This document shows, in pieces, positions 1-12,641 of a DNA stretch of 64,000 bases. The DNA is from Ovis canadensis (lineage: Eukaryota > Chordata > Mammalia > Artiodactyla > Bovidae). Position 1 is the first letter of the stretch; every line of letters starts with the position of its first letter. Under the pieces are notes generated by a model that was not told the DNA's origin, ran no database searches, and was given only the letters and a program-made list of their open reading frames with translations. The position numbers and the translations under genes were made by a program. The DNA lies in the NCBI RefSeq assembly GCF_042477335.2, contig NC_091255.1, positions 45,858,501 through 45,922,500 of the forward strand, written 5' to 3'.

Positions 1-611
1 GGGACAAGATGGGGCAAAAGAAATTAAGACCCAGAAAGGTGACCTGACCTTCTCAAGGACACACAGGGGAGGGCACGGCTGGAGCTTTAGTCAGAACTGG
101 ATCTCTTGCATCTTGGATTAGGTTTCTGTCACCTCCACGCTGCTGATGCTGATAGCCCCAGTGATCACTGTGGAGTCTTATAAGTGCCTCTTTGTCCTTC
201 ATTCCACATCCAGTGTGTCACCTATGGGTGTGAATCTAATGGCTGGGCAAACTCCAGGGTCCTATCAAGATTAAGATTGTGACTTTTTTTTCAGCCTCAG
301 GTAACACCTGGCTAAAAGGGCTTAAGAAGCAAGGTCATTGGTCATATCTTTGCCAGAAGCCAGGAGAGCCTGCTTCTCAGAATTTTCAGTGATTCACCAA
401 TGTCACAGAAGTCCCAAACGCATGCTCCTCCACTGTTCCTACGAGTACTGTCTTCATGGTGGAAAGACTAAAGCAGCAGCTCCTCTAATGGGGAGAGTGG
501 AGCAGGTGCCCCCCACTTACATTACTCTCACACCAGAGGCCCCAGCATCCTCCCCGTAAGCTTCTTCCCAGCCCCAGGCCAAGCCTTTTTCCTAAGAGGG
601 GATGTTCCAAG
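1..611. other. no recognisable gene
   Basis: I recognise no gene, RNA or repeat family here. Reading frames are short and lack known motifs. Confidence 0.5.
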
Positions 612-1080
612 GATTTTGTATTAGTCAGAGTTCTCCAGAGAAACAAAACAAAAAGACCCCTAGGGTATCTACATATCTTTATCTAAATAGACAGATTTAT
701 TATGAGGGATTGGCTCATGTGATTATGGAGACTAAGATGTCCCAAGATCTGTAATCAGAAAGCTGGAGATTCAAGAGGGCTGATGGAATTGTTCAGGTCA
801 GTGACTGAGTCTGAAAGACCAAGAAAAAGGATTTCCCAAGTGTGAAGACAGTCAGAGATAGAATTCTCTCTCACTCAGCCTTTTTGTTCTATTCTGGATT
901 TGAACAGATCAGATGGGGCCCCACCCACATTGGGGAGGGCAATCTGTTTTTTTTTTACCTACTGATTCAGTGTTAATCTTGTACAGAAACACCTCCACAG
1001 ACACAGGCAGAATAATACTTTAACCAAATATCTGGGCAACCCATGGCTTAGTCATGCTGATGCAAAAAAGTCAACCAGTA
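612..1080 (-). repeat. old mammalian LTR remnant, MaLR/ERVL type
   Basis: The block starts with the phrase TTAGTCAGAGTTCTCCAGAG and contains GGATTGGCTCATGTGATTAT and CCAAATATCTGGGCAAC, all familiar from a dispersed mammalian LTR of MaLR/MLT character read in reverse. It is heavily diverged. The exact subfamily is not known to me, so only the class is called. Confidence 0.5.
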
Positions 1081-2064
1081 CAGTCTCCAAACAATTCCGG
1101 ACCTTCTGATCCAAGACTAGAACTGGTGGTACTTGCTTTCACAGCAACAATGTTGAGGGAATCTAGTGACGACTGAGTTGATTCAGGTGAAATGTGTGGG
1201 ACTAAATATCCAAGGGGCACACAGATCCAAAATACTGATGCTCCATGGCAGGAAAAGGAACTCAGAGGAGCACACTACACCTGCTGTGGAAAAGATAGGG
1301 GAGTCAGTTTCTTCTCTAAGTTTATTATGAGTCAAGAGTGGGACCTGGTGTCCCACCTGGTGTCCCTCCTCCTCCCTATAATGCAAGTCTCCCCTGTTTC
1401 CTGAGTCCCTCCATGTCCCCTTTTCCAGGCCTTACCCTATCGGTCACCTCCTCTACCTCTTATATCTCCAACTTCTCCCTCTCTACTGGACGCTTATAGG
1501 CAACATTTAACATACTTGTGCCTCTTTCATTAAAAAAGAAGAATCCTCCTCAGGCTGGTCTTCAGCTACTAGTCTCCTTCCTCCCTTCTCAGCTAGATCT
1601 CTGAAATGTTGTGTATACTCACTACCACCATTATTCCACCTGCCACACATGCCTCAATCTCCCCGTTGTGGATTCCGCTCCACAATATCGCAAAATTAGC
1701 TTTTGTTAATATCACCAGTGGCCTTCATGTTGCTAAGCCTAATGTATGCTTTTCAGCTTTCATCTTTCTTGATCTCCCAGCAGTGTCCTCACAATTCTAG
1801 CCTAGAGAATTGGGTTATTTACACCTCCTTTTTTCAACTGCTGATGAACATACCATATATAGTAGATGCATTATTGTTCCCAATTATTCACTCTTCCTTA
1901 TGCCTTTTGTAGTGTGACTTTGCATTTCCTCTGTGCCACTGCCATCACTATGGGAGGAAAAATGCCCTGGTTCCAGAAAAATGAAACATACATGAGAAGA
2001 GCATTTCCAGATGATCCACCGACCCATAAGCATGAGTGTGATGGCTAATATGCACTGCTGCGTG
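1081..2064. other. no recognisable gene
   Basis: AT-rich, pyrimidine-rich sequence. The part from 1500 to 1910 has the texture of an ancient degraded interspersed repeat, but I cannot name it. No coding evidence. Confidence 0.4.
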
Positions 2065-2071
2065 CCACTGG

Positions 2072-4652
2072 ATCCAATCTCAAAAACGACAGAATGATCT
2101 CTGTTCGTTTCCAAGGCAAACCATTCAATATCACGGTAATCCAAGTCTATGCCCCAACCAGTAACGCTGAAGAAGCTGGAGTTGAACGGTGCTATGAAGA
2201 CCTACAAGACCTTTTAGAATTAACACCCAAAAAAGATGTCCTTTTCATTATAGGGGACTGGAATGCAAAAGTAGGAAGTCAAGAAACACCTGGAGTAGCA
2301 GGCAAATTCAGCCTTGGAATACGGAATGAAGCAGAGCAAAGACTAATAGAGTTTTGCCAAGAAAATGCACTGATCATAGCAAACACCCTCTTCCAACAAC
2401 ACAAGAGAAGGCTCTACACATGGACATCACCAGATGGTCAACACTGAAATCAGATTGATTATATTCTTTGCAGCCAAAGATGGAGAAGCTCTATACAGTC
2501 AGCAAAACAAGACTAGGAGCTGACTGTGGCTCATGAACTCCTTATTGCCAAATTCAGACTTAAATTGAAGAAAGTAGGGAAAACCACTAGACCATTCAGG
2601 TATGACCTAAATCAAATCCCTTATGATTATACAGTGGAAGTGAGAAATAGATTTAAGGGACTAGATTTGATAGAGTGCCTGATGAACTATGGACAGAGGT
2701 TCATGACATTGTACAGGAGACAGGGATCAAGACCATCCCCATGGAAAAGAAATGCAAAAAAGCAAAATGGCTGTCTGAGGAGGCCTTACAAATAGCTGTG
2801 AAAAGAAGAGAAGCAAAAAGCAAAGGAGAAAAGGAAAGATACAAGTATCTGAATGCAGAGTTCCAAAGAATAGCAAGAAGAGATAAGAAAGCCTTCCTCA
2901 GCAATCAATGCAAAGAAATAGAGGAAAACAACAGAATGGGAAAAACTAGAGATCTCTTCAAGAAAATTAGGGACATCAAGGGAACATTTCATGCAAAGAT
3001 GGGCTTGATAAAGGACAGACATGGTATGGACCTAACAGAAGCAGAAGATATTAAGAAGAGGTGGCAAGAATACACAGAAGAACTATACAAAAAAGAGCTT
3101 CACGACCCAGATAATCACGATGGTGTGATCACTCACCTAGAGCCAGACATCCTGGAATGTGAAGTCAAGTGGACCTTAGAAAGCATCACTATGAACAAAG
3201 CTAGTGGAGATGATGGAATTCCAGTTGAGCTATTTCAAATCCTGAAAAATGATGCTGTGAAAGTGCTGCACTCAATATGCCAGCAAATTTGGACAACTCA
3301 GCAGTGACCACAGGACTGGAAAAGGTCCGTTTTCATTCCAATCCCAAAGAAAGGCAATGCCAAAGAATGCTCAAACTACTGCACAATTGCACTCATCTCA
3401 CATGCTAGTAAAGTAATGCTCAAAATTCTCCAAGCCAAGCTTCAGCAATATGTGAACTGTGAACTTCCAGATGTTCAAGCTGGTTTTAGAAAAGGCAGAG
3501 GAACCAGAGATCAAATTGACAACATCCACTGGATCATCGAAAAAGCAAGACAGTTCCAGAAAAACACCTACTTCTGCTTTACTGACTATGCCAAAGCCTT
3601 TGACTGTGTGGATCACAAGAAACTGTGGAAAATTCTGAAAGAGATGGGAATACCAGACCACCTGACCTGCCTCTTGAGAAATCTGTATGCAGGTCAGGAA
3701 GCAACAGTTAGAACTGGACATGGAACAACAGACTGGTTCCAAATAGGTAAAGGAGTACGTCAAGGCTGTGTATTGTCACCCTGCTTATTTAACTTCTATG
3801 CAGAATACATCATGAGAAACACTGGACTGGAAGAAACACAAGCTGGAATCAAGATTGCTGGGAGAAATATCAATAACCTCAGGTATGCAGATGACACCAC
3901 CCTTATGGCAGAAAGTGAAGAGGAACTAAAAAGCCTCTTGATGAAAGTGAAAGAGGAGAGTTAAAAAGTTGGCTTAAAGCTCAACATTCAGAAAATGAAG
4001 ATCATGGCATCCAGTCCCATCACTTCATGGGAAATAGATGGGGAAACAGTGGAAACAGTGTCAGACTTTAATTTTGGGGGGCTCCAAAATCGCTGCAGGT
4101 GGTGATTGCAGCCATGAAATTAAAAGACACTTACTCCTTGGAAGAAAAGTTATGACCAACCTAGATAGCATATTGAAAAGCAGAGACATTACTTTGCCAA
4201 CAAAGGTCCATCTAGTCAAGGCTATGGTTTTTCCAGTGGTCAAGTATGGATGTGAGAGTTGGACTGTGAAGAAAGCTGAGCACCAAGGAATTGATGCTTT
4301 TGAACTGTGGTGTTGGAGAAGACTCTTGAGAGTCCCTTGTACTGCAAGGAGATCCATTCTGAAGATCAGCCCTGGGATTTCTTTGGAGGGAATGATGCTA
4401 AAGCTGAAACTCCAGTACTTTGGCCACCTCATGTGAAGAGTTGACTCACTGGAAAAGGCTCTGATGCTGGGAGGGATTGGGGGCAGGAGGAGAAGGGGAT
4501 GACAGAGGATGAGATGGCTGGATGGCATCACTGACTCGACGGACGTGAATCTGTGTGAACTCCAGGAGTTGGTGATAGACAGGGAGGCCTGGCGTGCTGT
4601 GATTCATGGAGTTGCAAAGAGTCGGACACAACTGAGTGACTGAACTGAACTG
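2072..4652 (+). mobile_element. BovB LINE (RTE class), 5'-truncated, copy A
   Basis: This copy carries most of the BovB protein, broken by stops and frameshifts. The endonuclease part (2094-2447) contains IIGDWNAKVGSQ. A linker follows at 2526-3307. The reverse transcriptase (3416-3964) contains CFTDYAKAFDCVDH and the catalytic [11 protein letters not shown]. The C-terminal part (4038-4436) contains [13 protein letters not shown]. It ends with the canonical BovB 3' end (GAACTGAACTG). A possible 7-bp target duplication, CCACTGG, lies at 2065-2071 and 4657-4663. BovB copies itself by target-primed reverse transcription and mobilises Bov-tA and Bov-A2. This copy starts inside the endonuclease domain and cannot encode a working protein. 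Confidence 0.95.
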
Positions 4653-4663
4653 CATCCCACTGG

Positions 4664-5030
4664 GTTTGGGACTGTTTGTTACACAGCACTGCTGTAGCAG
4701 GTGCAGCTTGATAATGCTGTGCCTTCCCCACAAAAAAGTCATGGGCCTCTAAATTGGTCAATCTAGAAATCAAAGCTGTTCACCAGAGTCTGTCTTAAGG
4801 CTCTTCTTCCATTTCTCTTCTTTCTTTGAAGTGAAAGAAGAATGAAAGGTTCTAGGAAGAAGACATGTCAGCTCTTGGAATTTTTATGAGGATCTCATAT
4901 TTCCATGTCAGAATTTGGAATGGGATCTGTTAGTTTGGACCTTGTGGGAGCTCTTCAAATATTATCAAAGGAATTTGGTCTAGGAACTGCTATGTGGAAC
5001 TTAAAGTAACAAAATTTTGTTTCAATTTTG
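4664..5030. other. no recognisable gene
   Basis: Single-copy-looking sequence between two retroelements; nothing recognised. Confidence 0.5.
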
Positions 5031-5038
5031 TATGAATG

Positions 5039-5298
5039 CTGCTGCTAAGTCACTTCAGTCGTGTCCGACTCTGTGTGACCCCATAGACGGCAGCCCACCA
5101 GGCTCCCCCGTCCCTGGGATTCTCCAGGCAAGAACACTGGAGTGGGTTGCCATTTCCCTTTCCAATGCATGAAAGGGAAAAGTGAAAGTGAAGTCGCTCA
5201 GTCGTGTCCGACCCTCAGCGACCCCATGGGCTGCAGCCTTCCAGGCTCCTCTGTCCATGGGATTTTCCAGGCAAGAGTACTGGAGTGGGGTGCCATTC
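5039..5298 (-). mobile_element. Bov-A2 SINE (dimer)
   Basis: Two related monomers in tandem, each with the ACTGGAGTGGG and TCAGTCGTGTCCGAC phrases of Bov-A2, in reverse orientation. An exact 8-bp target duplication TATGAATG flanks it (5031-5038 and 5299-5306), so the insertion is complete. Confidence 0.93.
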
Positions 5299-5306
5299 TA
5301 TGAATG

Positions 5307-6678
5307 GGTATCCATTTATTCTTTTGGTTTCTATTTATGATCTTAGATTCCTAATGTTCAATGTTTATGGCCATAAATATTAACAGAGTTTCCTACACCT
5401 CCAAAAATAGTAAAATGCTCTTTATTAAATTCTAAAATGCCTTCCAACAATTTCTATTATTTTCTGAGTTATGTATCTCTTTGACACTGTCCCTAAAGGT
5501 ACATCAGCAGCAGTAGTTTTAGTCATATTTCATAGCTAAGTCATCTATAATTTGTTATTTCTATATTATTCTATATTTGTAATGCCAAGCTAGTACAGTT
5601 TCTTAATGATCTTTCTCTAATCTCTGTGGCACATCCATGAAAAACTGTGAAGGAGAATTGAATTGGCTCCATAAATATTAATAGATACCCTTTCTAGGCA
5701 TTAACTTGAAGTGTCCAGCTCTGAAGGGGGCTGGATGAATTTAAAAACCAACTTGGGTTATAATCCTTGTGTCAGAGATCATGAGTGCACATCAGTATCA
5801 GCGTTTTCCTCTTCTTCCTGACACACAACTCAATAATAATGTCCCAGCTGTAGTAGGAAGCTGCACACGTTTTATGATGGGGTTACCCCCGTGAACTCTT
5901 CTGTTTGGCTCAATTACCCACTGTAACTGATGCTTCAGCAAGTGCCCACAGCTCCCTCCCACCTCCAGGTGTATTATGGGACCACAGAGTCTTTATGCCA
6001 TCATGCCCACAAATTCCAGACCATTGCCCAGATTTGGAAAGTCCATTAAATACCCACATTATTCATAAATCCTTAACTCTCCACATATCAATGACTCCAG
6101 GTTCTGCTTGTATCACCCACACACGTTAAGGAAATATCTTGGTTTCTTAGAGCTGAGATTCACTTAGGTTCTCTGTTCTGCCCTGTGCACAAGCTCGGAC
6201 AGAAAGCAAGGGCAGAGATGTTTTAGGCATACTGTTTTGTATCACCTGGAACCAGCATTCTCTTTCCAGAGCAAATACAGAGAACATGGCATGAGGTGAA
6301 CCAGTCACAGTTACCACTGAAGCTTCATAGGAGGCTCTTGTTCGTGGTTGGAACCATGCCCTCATTGCTCTGCGTATCCCTACAGGCTCTCAACTTGTCC
6401 AGACTTGTGCGAGCAGGATGATTTCCCACTCCAAAAAACAACTGATGACATTTTCCGCCTGTAATCCTTGGGAGAGCTGCTTATTTGCATCATCCTGCAG
6501 TCAACTCAGAAGGCCCTTGGAGACCCAAATGGCCAGGTGAGGAGTGGGTGGAGATTGTTTGCAGTTTTTTATGAGCACTTTACAAAGGTGCCTCACTCAA
6601 CCAGATGGCATCGTGTAAGCCTCAGGTTACCATAGAGTTTAGTTGGGTACCTTGTGGCAGTCCCAGGCCTGGAAGCAG
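5307..6678. other. no recognisable gene
   Basis: About 1.4 kb without a gene. An octamer-like ATTTGCAT occurs near 6484, but one 8-mer is not evidence of function. Nothing else recognised. Confidence 0.4.
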
Positions 6679-6711
6679 TGTGTGTGTGTCTGTGTGTGTG
6701 TGTGTGTGTGT
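6679..6711. repeat. (TG)n microsatellite
   Basis: A TG dinucleotide run with one TC interruption. It directly adjoins the 3' end of a reverse-oriented Bov-tA, so it probably grew from the SINE tail. Likely length-polymorphic. Confidence 0.9.
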
Positions 6712-6897
6712 GCTTAGTTGCTCAGTCATGTCCAACTCTTCACAACCCCATGGACTGTAGCCTGCCAGGCACCTCTGTTCATGGGATTCTCCAGGCAAGA
6801 ACACTGGAGAGGGTTGCCAAGCCCTTCTCCAGGGGATCTTCCTAACCCAGGGATTGAACCCAGGTCTCCTGCATTGCAGGCAGATTCTTTAAGGGAG
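6712..6897 (-). mobile_element. Bov-tA SINE
   Basis: Reverse-oriented Bov-tA. The BovB-derived body (TTGCTCAGTCATGTCCAACTC, read across the start) leads to GGGATTGAACCCAGGTCTCC and GCATTGCAGGCAGATTC, the reverse complement of the tRNA-Glu-like head. Such SINEs depend on BovB enzymes. Confidence 0.88.
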
Positions 6898-7283
6898 CAG
6901 TGGAAATACCAAACAGGGGTAGTAAGCCAGAGGGGAGATTTGCCTTAGTCTTCCAATCTAAGCATAGGAAGAGTTCTGGGCACTTCTGACCATACCCCTT
7001 TATCTGTAAGTGATTACCAAACCAGGGCTCAGCTATCCAATTACTCAGTGTTTTATATACTTTCTCTTAGCTTACACACATATTCTCCAGATCTTAAGCC
7101 CCTTCTGGCATTCAGTTACTTACAAGAAAACTGCTGGAGCCCCAGTCAAGCTGTCCATATACCAGGCAGCAGGCAGGAAATACATTGAATCATTGGGAAT
7201 TGAAATCTTCTGCAAGAAATAGAGACTCTCAAAAGTGTGGCTTGAACAAAATAAAAGTTTTATTTACCTTATATAATAAGAAA
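6898..7283. other. no recognisable gene
   Basis: Short intergenic stretch; nothing recognised. Confidence 0.5.
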
Positions 7284-8611
7284 TCCTTTTCTCCTTTGTT
7301 TTTCGCCTCTCTTCTTTTCACAGCTATTTGTAAGGCCTCCCCAGACAGCCATTTTGCTTTTTTACATTTCTTTTCCATGGGGATGGTCTTGATCCCTGTC
7401 TCCTGTACAATGTCACAAACCTCATTCCATAGTTCATCAGACACTCTATCAAATCTAGGCCCTTAAATCGATTTCTCACTTCCACTGTGTAATCATAAGG
7501 GATTTGATTTAGGTCATACCTGAATGGTCTAGCGGTTTTCCTTACTTTCTTCAATTTAAGTCTGAATTTGGCAATAAGGAGTTCATGATCTGAGCCACAG
7601 TCAGCTCCTGGTCTTGTTTTTGTTGACTGTATAGAGCTTCTCCATCTTTGGCTGCAGAGAACATAATCAATCTGATTTCAGTGTTGACCATCTGGTGATG
7701 TCCATGTGTAGAGTCTTCTGTTGTGTCGTTGGAAGAGGGTGTTTGCTATGACCAATGCATTTTCTTGGCAAAACTCTATTAGTCTTTGCCCTGCTTCATT
7801 CCGCATTCCAAGGCCGATTTGCCTGCTACTCCAGGTGTTTCTTGACTTCCTACTTTTGCATTCCAGTCCCCTATAATGAAAAGGACATCTTTTTTGGGTT
7901 AATTCTAAAAGGTCTTGTAGGTCTTCATAGCACCGTTCAACTTCAGCTTCTTCAGTGTTACTGGTTGGGGCATAGACTTGGATTACTGTGATATTGAATG
8001 GTTTGCCTTGGAAACGAACAGAGATCATTCTGTCGTTTTTGAGATTGCATCCAAGTACTGCATTTTGGACTCTTTTGTTGACCATGATGGCTACTCTATT
8101 TCTTCTGAGGGATTCCTGCCCGCAGTAGTAGATATAATGGTCATCTGAGTTAAATTCACCCATTCCAGTCCATTTTAGTTCACTAATTCCTAGAATGTCA
8201 ACGTTCACTCTTGCCATCTCTTGTTTGACCACTTCCTATTTGCCTTGATTCATGGGCCTGACATTCCAGGTTCCTATGCAATATTGCTCTCTACAGCATT
8301 GGACCTTGCTTCTATCAGCAGTCACATCCACAGCTGGGTAATGTTTTTGCTTTGGCTCCATCCCTTCATTCTTTCTGGAGTTATTTCTCCACTGATCTCC
8401 AATAGCGTGTTGGACACCTACTGACCTGGGGAGTTCCTCTTTCAGTATCCTATCATTTTGCCTTTTCATACTGTTCATGGGGTTCTCAAGAAAAGAATAC
8501 TAAAGTGGTTTGCCATTCCCTTCTCCAGTGGACCATATTCTGTCAGACCATGACCCAGCCATCTTGGGTTGCTCCGCGGGCATGGCTTAGTTTCATTGAG
8601 TTAGACAGGCT
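7284..8611 (-). mobile_element. BovB LINE 5' half, copy B, inverted relative to copy C
   Basis: Read on the minus strand this is the 5' half of BovB. An N-terminal segment (8478-8236) ends in GTWNVRPMNQGK, the start of the endonuclease domain. The domain continues from 8232 to 7678 with ISELKWTGMGEF and VIQVYAPTSN, and a linker runs to about 7284. There is an in-frame stop after MNQGK and a further stop after SPDGQH. The 3' half is absent here: homology ends in TCCTTTTCTCCTTTGTTT (7284-7301). Its 5' end faces copy C head to head. A 5' inversion by twin priming is one explanation. Confidence 0.9.
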
Positions 8612-11035
8612 GGGACTGAAATGCAAAAGTATGAAGTCAAGAAACACCTGGAGTAACAGGCAAATTTGGCCTTGGAATGCAGAATGAAGCAGGGCAAAGA
8701 CTAATAGAGTTTTGCCAAGAAAATGCACTGGTCATAGCAAATACCCTCTTCCAACAACACAAGAGAAGGCTCTACACATGGACATCACCAGATGGTCAAC
8801 ACTGAAATCAGATTGATTATGTTCTCTGCAGCCAAAGATGGAGAAGCTCTATACAGTCAGCAAAACAAGACCAGGAGCTGACTGTGATTCAGATCATGAA
8901 TTCCTTACTGCCAAATTCAGACTTAAATTGAAGAAAGTAGGGAAAACCACTAGACCATTCAGGTATGACCTAAATCAAATCCCTTATGATTACACAGTGG
9001 AAGTGAGAAATAGATTTAAGGGCCTAGATCTGATAGATAGAGTGCCTGATGAACTATGGAATGAGGTTTGTGACATTGTACAGGAGACAGGGATCAAGAC
9101 CATCCCCATAGAAAAGAAATGCAAAAAAGCAAAATGGCTGTCTGGGGAGGCCTTACAAATAGCTGTGAAAAGAAGAGAAGTGAAAAGCAAAGGAGAAAAG
9201 GAAATATATAAGCATCTGAATGCAGAGTTCCAAAGAATAGCAAGAAGAGATAAGAAAGCCTTCTTCAGTGATCAGTGCAAAGAAATAGAGGAAAACAACA
9301 GAATGGGAAAGACTAGAGATCCCTTCAAGAAAATTAGAGACATCAAGGGAACATTTCATGCAAAGATGGGCTCAATAAAGGACAGAAATGGTATGGACCT
9401 AACAGAAGCAGAAGATATTAAGAAGAGATGGCAAGAATACACAGAAGAACTATACAAAAAGGATCTTCATGACCCGGATAACCACAATGGTGTGATCATT
9501 CATCTAGAGCCAGACATCCTGGAATGTGAAGTCAAGTGGACCTTAGAAAGCATCACTACGAACAAAGCTAGTGGAGGTGATGGAATTCCAGTGAAGCTAT
9601 TCAAATCCTGAAAGATGATGCTGTGAAAGTGCTGCACTCAATATGCCAGCAAATTTGGACAACTCAGCAGTGACCACAGGACTGGAAAAGGTCCGTTTTC
9701 ATTCCAATCCCAAAGAAAGGCAATGCAAAAGAATGCTCAAACTACTGCACAATTGCACTCATCTCACACGCTAGTAAAGTAATGCTCAAAACTCTCCAAG
9801 CCAGGCTTCAGCATTATATGAACCGTGAACTTCCAGATGTTCAAGCTGGTTTTAGAAAAGGCAGAGGAACCAGAGATCAAATTGACAACATCCACTGGAT
9901 CATCGAAAAAGCAAGACAGTTCCAGAAAAACACCTACTTCTGCTTTACTGACTATGCCAAAGCCTTTGACTGTGTGGATCACAAGAAACTGTGGAAAATT
10001 CTGAAAGAGATGGAAATACCAGAGCACCTGACCTGCCTCTTGAGAAATCTGTATGCAGGTCAGGAAGCAACAGTTAGAACTGGACATGGAACAACAGACT
10101 GGTTCCAAATAGGAAAAGGAGTATGTCAAGGCTGTATATTGTCACCCTGCTTATTTAACTTCTATGCAGAGTAGATCATGAGAGACGCTGGACTGGAAGA
10201 AACACAAGCTGGAATCAAGATTGCTGGGAGAAATATCAATAACCTCAGGTATGCAGATGACACCACCCTTATGGCAGAAAGTGAAGAGGAACTAAAAAGC
10301 CTCTTGATGAAAGTGAAAGAAGAGAGTGAAAAAGTTGGCTTAAAGCTCAACATTCAGAAAATGAAGATCATGGCATCCGGTCCCATCACTTCATGGGAAA
10401 TAGATGGAGAAACAGTGGAAACAGTGTCAGACTTTAATTTTGGGGGGCTCCAAAATCACTGCAGATGGTGATTACAGCCATGAAATTAAAAGATGCTTAC
10501 TCCTTGGAAGGAAAGTTATGACCAACCTAGATAGCATATTCAAAAGCAGAGACAATACTTTGCTGACTAAGGTCTGTCTAGTCAAGGCTATGGTTTTTCC
10601 TGTGGTCATGTATGGATGTGAGAGGTGGACTGTGAAGAAGGCTGAGTGCCGAAGAATTGATGCTTTTGAACTGTGGTGTTGGAGAGGACTCTTGAGAGTC
10701 CCTTGGACTGCAAGGAGATCCAACCAATCCATTCTAAAGGAAATCAGCCCTGGGATTTCTTGGGAAGGAATGATGCTAAAGCTGAAACTCCAGTACTTTG
10801 GCCACCTCATGTGAAGAGTTGACTCATTGGCAAAGACTCTGATGCTGTGAGGAATTGGGGGCAGGAGGAGAAGGGGACGACAGAGGATGAAATGGCTGGA
10901 TGGCATCACTGACTTGATGAACGCGAGTCTGAGTGAACTCCAGGAGTTGGTGATGGACAGGGAGGCCTGGCGTGCTGTGATTCATGGGGTCACAAAGAGT
11001 CAAACCAGACTGAGCGACTGAAATGAACTGAACTG
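8612..11035 (+). mobile_element. BovB LINE, copy C
   Basis: A 5'-truncated BovB that starts in the endonuclease domain at the GDWNAKV region and runs to the 3' terminus. The frame from 8838 to 9611 covers the linker and early RT. Then come RT (9782-10174, with FCFTDYAKAFDCVDH), a stop in the sequence YAE*, the catalytic [11 protein letters not shown] (10178-10471) and the C-terminal domain (10404-10814, [16 protein letters not shown]). Frameshifts and stops make it non-coding. From about 9187 it forms the left arm of a large inverted repeat. Confidence 0.93.
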
Positions 11036-11622
11036 AATAAGAAATCCAGAGAAAGGTAATCCAGAACTGGAATGATGGCTTTACATCACCAGGAACCCAG
11101 ATTCCTCTGGTGCCCAGTCTGCTATTCCTAGGGTGAGTTTTCATCCTTCTGCTCACATAATGGCTGCTAAGGTTGGAGCCATCAATTCCACATTCCTGGG
11201 ATTGGGGAAGGAAGGACCAAGTATACAAAGAGGAAACTACCAGTGGAGTTTGCCCCCCTTAATAAGCCAGAGTCTTCCACTGACATCTTATTGGCCAAAA
11301 TTGTGTCACATGACCACCCCTAACTTTAAGACAGGCTGGAAAATGTGGAGTTTTTTTTTCAGCGGAACTTATTGACATCCTGAATACAACTGAGGTTCTA
11401 CTATGAAGAAAAAAGGGGTGGAATGGATATTGGAAAGCACCCCGCAGTTCCTATCACACCCAGAGAAGGCTGCCATTTGAACTTGGATATGCATGCAACA
11501 CCCAAGAGGAACCTACCCTAATTCCCCTAATGGAAGAGGTCTATTTTTAGTTCAAGGCAGGGCTTGAATTTGAGCCATTTATTGAACCTCCTCCTTTTTC
11601 TATAAAGCCAACTAAGTAAATT
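9187..11622 (+). repeat. left arm of large inverted repeat
   Basis: Pairs in reverse complement with 12642-15074. It contains the 3' part of BovB copy C plus about 590 bp of non-BovB flank (11036-11622). The shared flank includes an identical 80-codon open frame on opposite strands (11133-11375 and 12886-13128), so this is a real duplication and not just two BovB copies. By eye the part inward of about 9985 is nearly identical between arms, while the outer part differs by several per cent. Confidence 0.88.
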
Positions 11623-11721
11623 TCTTTGATTAATAGCTGTCACTGACTGTTTGTGCTGCTTACCCGTGGAAACTCCCAGGTGACAAATTAATGTAAACCT
11701 GATTCAGAACAAGTGTTTGTC

Positions 11722-11800
11722 TCTCTATTTTTACTGGAGTATAGTTGATTTACAATGTTGTGTTAGTTTCTGCTGAACATCAAAGTAAATCGGTTATGCT
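11722..11800 (-). mobile_element. L1 3'-end fragment
   Basis: AGTATAGTTGATTTACAATG and the following bases are the reverse complement of the artiodactyl L1 3' end. It adjoins the BovB fragment that follows. Confidence 0.65.
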
Positions 11801-12628
11801 GTTGTTCAGTTGCTAAGTCATGTCTGACTCTTTGGGTCCCCATGGACTGTAGCACACAAGGCTCCTCTGTCCTCCACTGTCTCATGGAGTTTGCTCAGAT
11901 CATGTCCATTGAGTCCATGATGCTATCCAACCATCTCATCCTCTGCTGCTCCCTTCTCCTCCTCCTTTCACCTTCATCTTTCCCAGCATCAGAGTGTTTT
12001 CCAGTGAGTTGGCTCTTCACATCAGGTGGTCAAAGTATTGAAGCTTCAGCTGCAGCAACAGTCCTTCCAAGGAATATTCAGGACTGATTTCCTTTTGGAT
12101 TGACTGGTTGGATCTCCTTGCAGTCCAAGGACTCTCAAGAGTCTTCTCCAGCACCACAACTCAAAAGCATCAATTCTTTAGCACTCAGCCTTCTTTATGG
12201 TCCAACTCTCACATTCATGCATGACTACTGGAAAAACCATAGCTCTGACTATACAGTCCTTTGTCAACAAAGTGATGTCTCTGCTTTTAATATACTGTCT
12301 AGGTTTGTCAGCTTTCCTTCCAAGGAACAAGCATCTTTTAATTTCATGGCCACAGTCACCATCTGCAGTGATTTTGGAGCCCAGGAAAATAAAATCTGTC
12401 ACTGCTTCCACTTTTCCCCTTCTATTAGCCATAGAGTGATGGGACCAGATGCCATGATCTTAGTTTTCTGAATGTTGAGTTTTAAGCCAGCTTTTCACCC
12501 TCCTTTTTCACCCTCATCAAGAGGCTCTTTAGGTCCTCTTCACTTTCTGCCATTAGGGTGTTATCATCTGCATATCTGTGGTTGTTGATATTTCTCCTGG
12601 CAGTCTTGATTCCAGCTTCTGATTCATC
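11801..12628 (-). mobile_element. BovB LINE fragment, older subfamily, copy D
   Basis: Reverse-oriented 3' part of BovB, from the RT region (reverse complement of the RYADD coding stretch near 12560) through the C-terminal domain (84 codons open at 12178-12432, minus strand) to the 3' end. It is more diverged than the other copies and ends in the older GTTGTTCAGTTGC form. It fills most of the loop between the inverted-repeat arms. Confidence 0.88.
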
Positions 12629-12641
12629 CAGAATGAATTTT

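Noticed and set aside
3398-3763. Long minus-strand reading frame of 121 codons, repeated in almost the same form at 9764-10129 and 14129-14494
   Set aside because: It is the antisense of the BovB reverse transcriptase frame and recurs wherever that stretch is present. Not a gene.
6478-6495. Octamer ATTTGCAT
   Set aside because: A single 8-mer without promoter context is expected by chance in 64 kb.
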